Positions 9,513 through 17,328 of a stretch of 64,000 bases of DNA are shown here, one piece after another. Within the stretch, counting starts at the first letter, position 1, and the number at the start of each line of letters is the position of its first letter. The DNA is taken from positions 1 to 64,000 of the forward strand of contig JBGAIF010000006.1 of the NCBI GenBank assembly GCA_044225795.1, given 5' to 3'. The stretch comes from Nemorincola sp044225795 (GTDB lineage Bacteria > Bacteroidota > Bacteroidia > Chitinophagales > Chitinophagaceae). Made by a program: the position numbers and the translations under genes. A model generated the notes under the pieces. The model was not told the origin of the DNA, did not search any database, and saw only the letters and a list, made by a program, of their open reading frames with translations.

Positions 9513-11531
9513 ATGTCCTCTGCGGCCAACCCGCGCCAATATATCATTAGCTTCATATTCATAGGCGTTGCGTCTGTGATACTGCTGCGACTATTCTTTC
9601 TGCAGAATTTTGAGGCTAAATACAAGATACTGGCCAACGACATAGCCATATATAAGAAGGTGGTTTACCCTCCCAGGGGGGTGATACTGGACCGAAAGGG
9701 GAAGACAATGCTATCGAACGTGGCCATCTACGACCTGATGGTGACGCCGAGAAATATTCCTAAAACTTTTGATACCATGCAGTTCTGCGCTGCGCTCGAC
9801 ATCACCAAACAAGGGTTTGTTTCCATTATGAAAAGGGTACAGGAGCGTAACATTGATGTGCGCCAGAGCACCTTCATGGAGCAACTGAGCCAGGGGCAGA
9901 CCGCGAGGTTCAAAGAAAACCAGTATATGTTCGCCGGGTTCGACCTGGTGGAGCGTAACATCAGGGCTTATGAACGGCCTATTGCGGGTATAGTGCTTGG
10001 TTATATCGGCGAGGTATCGCCGGATATGCTGAAGAAGCCCCGGTACCTTACCTACCGGCAAGGCGACTATGCCGGCCTCAGCGGTATTGAATGGCAGTAT
10101 GAAGAGGTGCTGCGCGGCCAGAGAGGGGTACACTTCCTGGAGCGTGATAAGTTCAACAGGCCCCGGGACCCGTACAAAGGCGGCATGCTGGACAGCCAGG
10201 AGGTATCGGGTAAGCAACTGGACCTGTACCTGGATGCCGATCTGCAGGAGTATGCTGAAAAGCTGATGGTGAACAAGATAGGCAGCGTGGTGGCCATAGA
10301 CCCCAGGACAGGGGGCATACTGACCATGGTGAGCAGCCCCACCTATGACCCGAACCTGCTGAGGGGCAGGGAACGTGCCAAGAATTATTCGACGCTGTAC
10401 CGTGAGCCAACGAGGCCACTGTTCAACAGGGCTACACAAGCTACCTACCAGCCCGGCTCTACCATTAAGCCCATGACCGGGCTTGTGGCACTGAGCGTAG
10501 GGGCTATCACCCCCAATTACGGGCTGGGTTGCTTCGGCAGTTACAATTATTGCGGCAGGTCCATAGCCTGTGAACATAAAGATGCCGGACATGCTGCCAA
10601 TTTCAGGTTGGCGCTGGCGCACTCTTGCAACTCTTATTTCTGCCATATATTCCGTCTTACAGTAGATTACAAGAGCTTTAAAAGTGTGCGGGATGGCCTG
10701 CAGGCATGGCACGATTACTACTACTCGTTTGGTTATGGCCATCCTACAGGAGTGGACATACCATACGAGGGTAAGGGGCTGCTGCCTGATTCTGCTTATT
10801 ATAATGACCGTTATAAATTTGCGTGGAACTCGTGCACCATTGTATATGTGGGCATGGGGCAGGGCGAGCTGGCGCTCACACCGCTGCAGATGGCAAATGG
10901 TATGTGTATCATCGCCAACAAAGGGTGGTACTACACGCCGCACTTTGTGAAGGCGATAGGCAGGAACCCTAAGGATTCGCTGCTGAAGAAATACCTGGAA
11001 AAGCATGTGGTACTGGATATTCCCGATACTACTTTCGAGATCGTGCAGCAGGCCATGCAGGATGTGGTGGAGAGTGGTACCGCGGTAGGCGCCAAGATAG
11101 ACGGCATCACCATATGCGCGAAGACAGGTACGGCAGAGAACAAGGCGATAGTGAATGGTGAGGTGATGAAGATGGCCAACCACTCCATGTTCGTGGCATT
11201 CGCGCCGCGTGAGAACCCCAAAATAGCGATCGCGGTGGCTATTGAGAATGCGGGATTTGGCGCCACATGGGCGGCGCCCATAGCGAGCCTGCTGATAGAG
11301 AAATACCTGAAAGACAGTGTTTCTTATAAAAGGAAGCCCGTGGAAGATAAGATGATGAACGCCCACCTGGTGAACAGGTATGTATATACTATTGATTCAG
11401 TATCGCGAATGAGGGATGCGGAAAAGTATAAGGCCAGAATGGAGCGTAAGATGATGGCGGCGAGCCAGAAACGGGCAGAGGATTCGGCCATGTTCATGAG
11501 GTGGATACAGGCAAGGTTAAAAAAGAAGTAA
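9513..11531 (+). CDS. mrdA: Penicillin-binding protein 2 (elongation transpeptidase)
   Basis: 672 aa from the ATG at 9513. A longer frame reaches 9309 but would overlap tRNA-Gln and adds no family sequence. One N-terminal membrane helix (about residues 9-28) is followed by the class B PBP dimerisation domain (YPPRGVILDRKG) and the transpeptidase domain with the three active-site motifs: STIK (nucleophile Ser316), SCN (371-373) and KTGT (537-540). It cross-links lateral-wall peptidoglycan as partner of RodA, encoded 16 bp downstream. The C-terminus has a basic, Met-rich tail. A tandem 10-bp direct repeat TTGCGTACGT lies at 9468-9487 in the leader. Confidence 0.93.
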   Translation: MSSAANPRQYIISFIFIGVASVILLRLFFLQNFEAKYKILANDIAIYKKVVYPPRGVILDRKGKTMLSNVAIYDLMVTPRNIPKTFDTMQFCAALDITKQGFVSIMKRVQERNIDVRQSTFMEQLSQGQTARFKENQYMFAGFDLVERNIRAYERPIAGIVLGYIGEVSPDMLKKPRYLTYRQGDYAGLSGIEWQYEEVLRGQRGVHFLERDKFNRPRDPYKGGMLDSQEVSGKQLDLYLDADLQEYAEKLMVNKIGSVVAIDPRTGGILTMVSSPTYDPNLLRGRERAKNYSTLYREPTRPLFNRATQATYQPGSTIKPMTGLVALSVGAITPNYGLGCFGSYNYCGRSIACEHKDAGHAANFRLALAHSCNSYFCHIFRLTVDYKSFKSVRDGLQAWHDYYYSFGYGHPTGVDIPYEGKGLLPDSAYYNDRYKFAWNSCTIVYVGMGQGELALTPLQMANGMCIIANKGWYYTPHFVKAIGRNPKDSLLKKYLEKHVVLDIPDTTFEIVQQAMQDVVESGTAVGAKIDGITICAKTGTAENKAIVNGEVMKMANHSMFVAFAPRENPKIAIAVAIENAGFGATWAAPIASLLIEKYLKDSVSYKRKPVEDKMMNAHLVNRYVYTIDSVSRMRDAEKYKARMERKMMAASQKRAEDSAMFMRWIQARLKKK

Positions 11532-11546
11532 GTATATTTTCATAAA

Positions 11547-12872
11547 ATGAGTTCGCTAAGAAAGTCATTATTTTCAAGAATAGACGGGGTGGTGCTCCTC
11601 CTTTACGTCATGCTGGTGGCAGTGGGTATTCTTGCTGTGTTCTCTGTAGAGCACCGCACTACCGACACGACCATCTTCATGATGAATAAGAGCTTTATGA
11701 AGCAGCTTATCTGGTTTGGCTACTCCCTGCTCATCGGGCTGTTCATTCTGCTCACTGATAGTAAATTCTTCTCCTCCTTTGCATTCCTTGCCTATACCAT
11801 AGGCATTGCTGTGCTGATCGTCACCATATTTGCGGGGGTAGATGTGAAGGGGTCCAGGTCGTGGCTGGGCGTGGGTAGTTTCCGCTTTCAGCCGGGGGAG
11901 GTGGCCAAGATATTCACCGCTCTTGCTTTGGCAAAATACCTGTCTCTGCCCGAGACAAACTTTAAGCTGCTGAAGGACAGGTTGCTGGGCGTAGCCATAG
12001 CGCTATCTCCGGCCATACTTATACTTGCCCAAAAAGAAACGGGCCTTGCCCTGGTGTATTTCTGTTTCTTCCTGGTGATGTATCGCGAGGGGCTTCCCAA
12101 CGCTATTCTTGTTATCGGGTTTTCTGTGGTGGGGCTGATGCTGGCTACGTTGCTGATAGAACGTAAAACGCTGTTCATCATTCTAACCGTGCTGGGTGTG
12201 CTCATAGCCTTATTGATGCGGCAGACGCTACGCCGGAAGATGGCCCCACGCGTGATACTGATAGGGGCATGGCTGTTGTGCATATTGTTCTCCCAGGTTG
12301 CCGTGCCTTTTGCATTCAAGCACGTGCTGCAAAAACACCAGATAGACAGGATATACTCTACTATCGGCAAGGACGTACCGGAGGAATACGATAAGAGCGG
12401 AACGGTAGCTGTAGATGAGAAAAAGGTGAATGCATCGGAGTATAATGTTCTTCAGTCGAAAATAGCCATTGGTTCGGGTGGTTTCTGGGGCAAGGGGTTC
12501 CTGAACGGAACATCTACCAAGAACCAGTTTGTGCCGGAGCAGAACACCGATTTTATCTTCTGTGCGGTGGGTGAGCAGTTTGGTTTTGCAGGCAGTGCAG
12601 CACTGGTATTGCTGTACCTGGGTATGATGCTGCGGATAGTGTACCTGGGAGAGCGGCAGCGGTCTTCCTTTACGCGTATCTATGCTTATTGCGTGGCATC
12701 CATTCTTTTCTTTCACTTTGCCATTAATATTTCCATGACCATAGGCCTTGCTCCGGTGATCGGTATCACGTTACCGTTTCTCAGCTATGGAGGTTCATCG
12801 TTATTATCTTTCAGTATTCTCATATTTATCCTGGTAAGGCTTGACGCAGACCGGCAGGCCATGATACGGTAA
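11547..12872 (+). CDS. rodA: Rod-shape peptidoglycan glycosyltransferase RodA (SEDS family)
   Basis: 441 aa polytopic membrane protein with about ten helices. Family marks: SRSWLGVGSFRFQPGEVAK (the essential loop), IGSGGFWGKGFLNGTSTKNQFVPEQNTDFIF (catalytic loop region) and the C-terminal ITLPFLSYGGSSLLS. It polymerises lipid II into glycan strands in complex with PBP2. The gene follows mrdA by 16 bp and is clearly co-transcribed. It is longer than E. coli RodA, mainly from an insertion around residues 210-300 that also carries a hydrophobic segment, common in Bacteroidota members. Confidence 0.93.
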   Translation: MSSLRKSLFSRIDGVVLLLYVMLVAVGILAVFSVEHRTTDTTIFMMNKSFMKQLIWFGYSLLIGLFILLTDSKFFSSFAFLAYTIGIAVLIVTIFAGVDVKGSRSWLGVGSFRFQPGEVAKIFTALALAKYLSLPETNFKLLKDRLLGVAIALSPAILILAQKETGLALVYFCFFLVMYREGLPNAILVIGFSVVGLMLATLLIERKTLFIILTVLGVLIALLMRQTLRRKMAPRVILIGAWLLCILFSQVAVPFAFKHVLQKHQIDRIYSTIGKDVPEEYDKSGTVAVDEKKVNASEYNVLQSKIAIGSGGFWGKGFLNGTSTKNQFVPEQNTDFIFCAVGEQFGFAGSAALVLLYLGMMLRIVYLGERQRSSFTRIYAYCVASILFFHFAINISMTIGLAPVIGITLPFLSYGGSSLLSFSILIFILVRLDADRQAMIR

Positions 12873-12880
12873 GCATGAAC

Positions 12881-12888
12881 TAACTTTG
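12881..12888 (+). promoter_or_regulatory. -7 promoter element TAACTTTG
   Basis: It exactly matches the Bacteroidota -7 consensus TAnnTTTG and lies 4 nt before the ATG at 12893, implying an almost leaderless transcript for the MBL gene. No clear -33 TTTG is seen at the usual spacing. Confidence 0.5.
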
Positions 12889-12892
12889 CAGC

Positions 12893-13639
12893 ATGGCGAG
12901 CATTTACCCGTTATCAGAAGGTGTATTTACCATAGGTCACGATAAGGAATTCATCCCGTTTGATCTGCAAAAGGATATACTGACAGACAGGCCTACGGGG
13001 TCGCTGCTGGTGGAGGTGCAGCCTTTCCTGGTGGTCACCGACAGAGATGTGATCGTGCTGGATACAGGCCTTGGTTTTCACAATAGTGAGGGGGTGCTGC
13101 AGATACACGATAATATCCGGGAGCATGGTTATGAGCCGGCAGCCGTTACAAAAGTGCTTCTTTCGCACCTGCACAAGGACCATGCGGGATGCCTTGTATT
13201 CAAAGACAATAACGGGCTGGTAAAGACTACTTTTCCTAATGCGGAATATTGTATCTACCGGCCGGAGGCCGACTTCGCGCTTCAAACGGGTTATCCTTCC
13301 TATTTCGTAAAGGACATTGAACCTATCCTCACCACCTCACAGGTAAGGTGGCTGTACGGGGAGCAGGGGACGATAGACGGCTACATACATTTTACGCATA
13401 CCGGAGGACATTGTCCGCAGCACATTGTATTTCTTATTGACGATGGCAAAGACAAGATATTCTTTGGCGGAGATGAGGCGCCGCAGTTGAAGCAGATGAA
13501 GATGAAGTATATAGCCAAGTACGATCATGACGGAAAGAAGGCGCTGGCGGTAAGGGAGAAGTATGCGGAGCAGGGCAGGAGAGAAGGGTGGAAATTCCTG
13601 TTCTATCACGATGTGAAATGCCCGGTGTCGGGGCTGTAA
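12893..13639 (+). CDS. MBL-fold metallo-hydrolase
   Basis: 248 aa with the full zinc site: HLHKDH (HxHxDH), THTGGHCPQHIVF carrying the next histidine, and GGDEAPQ, followed by the C-terminal FYHDVKCP histidine. The layout matches general MBL hydrolases of the quorum-quenching lactonase/glyoxalase-II-like group; the substrate is not predictable. The gene stands 20 bp after rodA but has its own promoter element. Its stop codon directly abuts the stop codon of the convergent gene at 13640. Confidence 0.8.
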   Translation: MASIYPLSEGVFTIGHDKEFIPFDLQKDILTDRPTGSLLVEVQPFLVVTDRDVIVLDTGLGFHNSEGVLQIHDNIREHGYEPAAVTKVLLSHLHKDHAGCLVFKDNNGLVKTTFPNAEYCIYRPEADFALQTGYPSYFVKDIEPILTTSQVRWLYGEQGTIDGYIHFTHTGGHCPQHIVFLIDDGKDKIFFGGDEAPQLKQMKMKYIAKYDHDGKKALAVREKYAEQGRREGWKFLFYHDVKCPVSGL

Positions 13640-14077
13640 TTACCTGAGCATACCCCGGCGGCGCTGGTTGAGCCTTTGCAACAGCATCTGCTTGAACTCA
13701 CGCTCTGCCATATACATATCTGACAATTGCTGAGGGGTAAGTACTTTAAGGAACAGATCGTTGTATTTGCGCTTGATAGCGATCACCTGTTGCTGATAGT
13801 CGAGATTGTCGTCAATAAGCTTTTTGGAGGTTTCTTCGTCCGTATTCCTGGGGTTGACATTTTTGTATTTTCCGAAGAAAGACTGGCGCGTCTGCATGAT
13901 CTCCTTCTCATAGTCCATATAAACAGGTTCGAACCGCTTACGCTCATCGCGGGAAAGATGCAGCCGCTTGGTGACGTAATTTACCTGTGCTGCCCTGATA
14001 CGCGATCCGTCGGGTTGCGCGTAAGCTGAAGCGCTAACAAAAAAGATCAGCAATATGGCCTGTACTAACTTTCTCAT
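13640..14077 (-). CDS. Small periplasmic helical protein of an ECF sigma operon
   Basis: 145 aa. Signal peptide MRKLVQAILLIFFVSASAYA with cleavage before QPDG. The mature part is almost all helical and highly charged (LHLSRDERKRFEPVYMDYEKEI ... LTPQQLSDMYMAEREFKQ), resembling the Spy/CpxP LTxxQ type (here LTPQQL). It lies 12 bp after the anti-sigma-like gene and is probably the third gene of the sigma operon, as is common in Bacteroidota. It may sense envelope stress or chaperone periplasmic clients; this is inferred from context. Confidence 0.65.
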   Translation of the reverse strand: MRKLVQAILLIFFVSASAYAQPDGSRIRAAQVNYVTKRLHLSRDERKRFEPVYMDYEKEIMQTRQSFFGKYKNVNPRNTDEETSKKLIDDNLDYQQQVIAIKRKYNDLFLKVLTPQQLSDMYMAEREFKQMLLQRLNQRRRGMLR

Positions 14078-14089
14078 GATCCGATCTGA

Positions 14090-14737
14090 CTAATCCCAGC
14101 CTGTCTCGTTAAGGTATTCAACAATCTCTTTATTATCCAGTTGCAGGGCAGTGACATCTGTACTGTTCTCTATCTGGTCCACATCTATCCTGTAAGTGCC
14201 CTGAACGTAATCTTTTAGCTCATTGCTTGGTATGGCCGCCAGTATCTGATCGGCAGACTCGGGTTCATGAGTCGAGGTAAACAAAGTGCGGTAAGAACCG
14301 ATACTGATACCCATGATAACAACCGCCGCGGCTACCCACCTTAACTGCCTGAATAGGGTGCTGCCCCCCAAAGGAATGATCCTGGTCTTTGGCTTGTCGT
14401 CTTTGCGGGTGGCATCCAATACCTTGCCGGGTAGTGCATCAAAGTACCCATCGGGCAGGCCGAACGGCATTTCTTTTGACTGACCGGCCATGCGGGCGTG
14501 CGCCAGAATATCTCCCGGTAGTGTGTCGAAGTAGCCGGCAGGGACCTCAAATGGCATTCCTTTTTCCCACCCGGGTGCCGCATCTGCTTCGTTGAGCAGC
14601 TTCATAGTCTGCTGAAGGGACCCCGGAAATTGTTCAAAGTAGCCTTCCGGTAATCCGTATGGCATACCTTTTCCCATTCCGGCAAGAGGATCTCCCATTG
14701 CCTTCAATTCGTCTGATATGTCGTTTACCCTGTTCAT
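14090..14737 (-). CDS. Putative anti-sigma factor with three MPxxxPxGYF repeats
   Basis: 215 aa. The cytoplasmic N-terminal half holds three imperfect repeats of about 43 residues: GMPYGLPEGYFEQFPG, GMPFEVPAGYFDTLPG and EMPFGLPDGYFDALPG. One membrane helix follows (about 131-150, LRWVAAAVVIMGISIGS), then a periplasmic tail ending in YLNETGWD. Such proteins follow ECF sigma genes in Bacteroidota and are taken as membrane anti-sigma factors; no zinc motif is present. The sigma gene starts the operon 36 bp upstream. Confidence 0.65.
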   Translation of the reverse strand: MNRVNDISDELKAMGDPLAGMGKGMPYGLPEGYFEQFPGSLQQTMKLLNEADAAPGWEKGMPFEVPAGYFDTLPGDILAHARMAGQSKEMPFGLPDGYFDALPGKVLDATRKDDKPKTRIIPLGGSTLFRQLRWVAAAVVIMGISIGSYRTLFTSTHEPESADQILAAIPSNELKDYVQGTYRIDVDQIENSTDVTALQLDNKEIVEYLNETGWD

Positions 14738-14772
14738 TTCTCTTAACTTAGACCTTAATACCGTATTAAAGT

Positions 14773-15333
14773 TTAATCTCCGGTCATATAGGCCTGTATC
14801 TTCTTTACGGCATGATGATATGAAGCCTTCAGTGCGCCAACCGATGTTCCGAGCACACCTGACATATCCTCATACGCCATTTCGTCGTAATATCTTAAAT
14901 TAAACACAACTCGTTGTTTTTCAGGTAGTGACTGTATGGCTTGTTGAAGTTTCCATTCAATCTTATTCGGGTTGAAATCCTTTTGTGCCTGTAACCTTTC
15001 CGCCAATATATCTTCATTGTCACTAATGGAAGTTGCTGCCCTTCTTTTTTGTTGTTCTATCCAGGTAAGCGCTTCGTTCGTGCCGATCCGGTATAGCCAG
15101 GTGTACAGGTTTGATTCCTCACGAAACTCCCCCAGATTCTTCCAAACTTTTATAAATACATTTTGCAATATATCATTAGCGTCTTCATGGTCCACCACCA
15201 TACGGCGGATATGCCAGTACAATCGCTCCTGGTATTTTTTTACCAGTCGGGTGAATGATGCCTCCTTTGTTTGCTCATTCTTGAATGAGGCAACAATAGC
15301 ATGGTCTGTAAGTTGCTCGTCGGCGCCGGGCAT
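14773..15333 (-). CDS. ECF-family RNA polymerase sigma factor
   Basis: 186 aa. Region 2 shows RMVVDHEDANDILQNVFIKVWKNLGEFREESNLYTWLYRIGTNEAL; region 4 shows LPEKQRVVFNLRYYDEMAYEDMSGVLGTSVGALKASYHHAVKKIQ. Both match the RpoE-like ECF group. First gene of a three-gene minus-strand operon with the probable anti-sigma and the periplasmic helical protein, so it most likely controls an envelope response and its own operon. The start ATG is at 15333. A TAAACTTTG-like element is about 40 bp upstream. Confidence 0.92.
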   Translation of the reverse strand: MPGADEQLTDHAIVASFKNEQTKEASFTRLVKKYQERLYWHIRRMVVDHEDANDILQNVFIKVWKNLGEFREESNLYTWLYRIGTNEALTWIEQQKRRAATSISDNEDILAERLQAQKDFNPNKIEWKLQQAIQSLPEKQRVVFNLRYYDEMAYEDMSGVLGTSVGALKASYHHAVKKIQAYMTGD

Positions 15334-15433
15334 TAAATCTCTGCAGGTTTATTATTTGACGAAAATAAGACTTCAAAGTTTAAAATATAGCAAATGTTAC
15401 TACGGCGGTAGTAATGTCGGTAATTATTGTTTT

Positions 15434-15441
15434 TATATTTG
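15434..15441 (+). promoter_or_regulatory. -7 promoter element TATATTTG
   Basis: Matches TAnnTTTG and ends 3 nt before the ATG at 15445, so the first TMTC-like gene may be leaderless or have a very short leader. Confidence 0.45.
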
Positions 15442-15444
15442 ACA

Positions 15445-17271
15445 ATGCCTTTATCAGAGGATAATGATATGACAGTCAGGCCAAACAAAGAGGAAACATT
15501 TCTTCCTGCTTTGTTGCAGCGCTTCGGTGTGCAGGCACTTGTTGTCTTCGCTCTATCCTTCTTTTTGTATGGCAATACCATCAACAATGGAGCTGCCCTG
15601 GATGATACAATGGTGATCTTGAGGAATAAGTATGTACTGGAGGGTATCAAGGGGATTCCCGACATACTTACCAGGGACACGTACGACAGCTATTATCAGC
15701 AAAATGCTTCAGATAACCCACTGTCCGGGGGGCGGTATCGTCCTTTGTCAGTCATCACGTTTGCTATAGAACAGCAGTTTTTGGGCGCTTACAGTCCCGG
15801 GCAAGCAGACAGCGTGATGAAACTGGCGCCCTCCTATTACGGCAGAACGCCGTATGAGCAGGTGACAGAAAGAAATATGCATGTCCGGCATTTCGTGAAT
15901 GTGCTCTTGTTTGCGCTGTCCATGGTTGTCTTATTATATTTTCTGCAAACCATAGTTTTACCGGGTAATGCAGTGGCTTCATTTATCGCTACGATATTGT
16001 TCGTAATTCACCCGGTGCACACTGAGGTAGTGGCCAATGTAAAAAGCCGCGATGAGCTATTGTCGTTGCTTTTTATCTGTCTTACTTTCATTTATTCGTT
16101 CCGTTATTATGCTGATAAGTCACGAGGTACGTTTGCGGGCGCTATCGTTTGTTTTTTGCTGGCGTTGTTATCTAAGGAATATGCGATCACACTATTGATC
16201 CTGCTTCCGCTGTCTTTTTACCTTTTTCATGGAGAAGATATCAAAGGCAGTATCAGGAGGATAGTCCCATTCAGTCTTGTAGCAGTAGGTTATGTTGTGG
16301 CGAGGTATTTTTTTTCGGCATCGGGAACGAATGTAGATGTTACTATACAGAATAATGCATATGCCTACGCCACCGTTGTGCAGCATGTTGCTACCCGTAT
16401 AGCTACCAGCGCAGATTATCTGAGGCTGTTACTGTTTCCATACCCGCTTTCGTCAGATTATTCTTATAATTCCATTCCATACAAGACATTTGCGCATCCC
16501 ATGGTATGGGTCTCCGTTCTGGCGCATTCAGGGATATTAGTAATGCTGGTGGTATATATGAAGCGGAAGAATGTCAAAGCATTTGCTTTGGCGTTTTATC
16601 TCCTGAACCTGCTGTTGGTCAATAACTGGCTGTTTTATATTGGTGCTACGATGGGGGAAAGGCTTATTTATCACTCGTCGGTCGGGTTTGTGATCGTTGT
16701 TGCATTATTGCTTTCGGAAATGGCACAAAGATCGGGCAGGGCTGCTGTCTATGCTTTATTAGCTATGCTGACTATATTATTAGGATTCCAGGTTGTAGAA
16801 AGAAACAAAGACTGGATGAATACAAATACGCTTGCCTTGCGGGACGTGGAGACGATGCCGAACAGCATATTTCTCAACGGAAATGTCGGTATTATGTATA
16901 TGAACAAGGCCAATGAGGATACGCTTAATGGCGGTGTCACGACAAACCTTGTAAAAGCAATAACATATTTTGATAAGGCTCTTGCCGTCAGCAAGGATTT
17001 TGTTCCGGCTCTTGGTTACAAGTCAGGGTGTTATTTCCGGCTAAAAGAACCGGATAGTGTGTTGGCTTGCCTGGACAAGCTGAGGCTACTTCAGCCAAAT
17101 TACCCCGGATTATGGGAGCCGTATTTTAATGCCGGTGTTTTATATTATAGAAGCGCCAGGTATGCCAATGCCTTGGCTGCATGGAAGAAAGCGCTGGAGG
17201 CAGATCCCGGAAATATTAAAGTTCAGAACGCGATAAATATTCTATATAGCGCTAAACTGTTGCCTCAATAG
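15445..17271 (+). CDS. TMTC-like polytopic membrane protein with C-terminal TPRs, paralogue 1
   Basis: 608 aa from the ATG at 15445 (an upstream TTG in frame is less likely because it overlaps the -7 element). About ten membrane helices (residues ~25-460) are followed by a soluble C-terminal TPR-like domain. Family marks: ALDDTMVILRNKYVLEGIKGI, GGRYRPLSVITFAIEQQFLG, HPVHTEVVANVKSRDELLSL, SKEYAITLLILLPL and GATMGERLIYHSSVGF. These parallel the DDxxxI..N, YRPL, HP.HTE.VA...R.ELL pattern of TMTC/DUF1736 proteins, which are GT-C type protein O-mannosyltransferases. A glycosyltransferase role is therefore likely but unproven. First of three tandem paralogues. Confidence 0.75.
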   Translation: MPLSEDNDMTVRPNKEETFLPALLQRFGVQALVVFALSFFLYGNTINNGAALDDTMVILRNKYVLEGIKGIPDILTRDTYDSYYQQNASDNPLSGGRYRPLSVITFAIEQQFLGAYSPGQADSVMKLAPSYYGRTPYEQVTERNMHVRHFVNVLLFALSMVVLLYFLQTIVLPGNAVASFIATILFVIHPVHTEVVANVKSRDELLSLLFICLTFIYSFRYYADKSRGTFAGAIVCFLLALLSKEYAITLLILLPLSFYLFHGEDIKGSIRRIVPFSLVAVGYVVARYFFSASGTNVDVTIQNNAYAYATVVQHVATRIATSADYLRLLLFPYPLSSDYSYNSIPYKTFAHPMVWVSVLAHSGILVMLVVYMKRKNVKAFALAFYLLNLLLVNNWLFYIGATMGERLIYHSSVGFVIVVALLLSEMAQRSGRAAVYALLAMLTILLGFQVVERNKDWMNTNTLALRDVETMPNSIFLNGNVGIMYMNKANEDTLNGGVTTNLVKAITYFDKALAVSKDFVPALGYKSGCYFRLKEPDSVLACLDKLRLLQPNYPGLWEPYFNAGVLYYRSARYANALAAWKKALEADPGNIKVQNAINILYSAKLLPQ

Positions 17272-17303
17272 AGTTCACACTATGAAGAGATAGCAGAAAT
17301 AAT

Positions 17304-17311
17304 TACATTTG
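17304..17311 (+). promoter_or_regulatory. -7 promoter element TACATTTG
   Basis: Consensus TAnnTTTG, 17 nt upstream of the ATG at 17329. It suggests the second paralogue has its own promoter in the 57-bp gap. Confidence 0.4.
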
Positions 17312-17328
17312 GATATCACTTAGTACCA

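Noticed and set aside
9711..11366. A 551-codon open frame antisense to mrdA
   Set aside because: It mirrors the codon pattern of PBP2 on the other strand; no domain or start signal; PBP2 motifs fix the coding strand.
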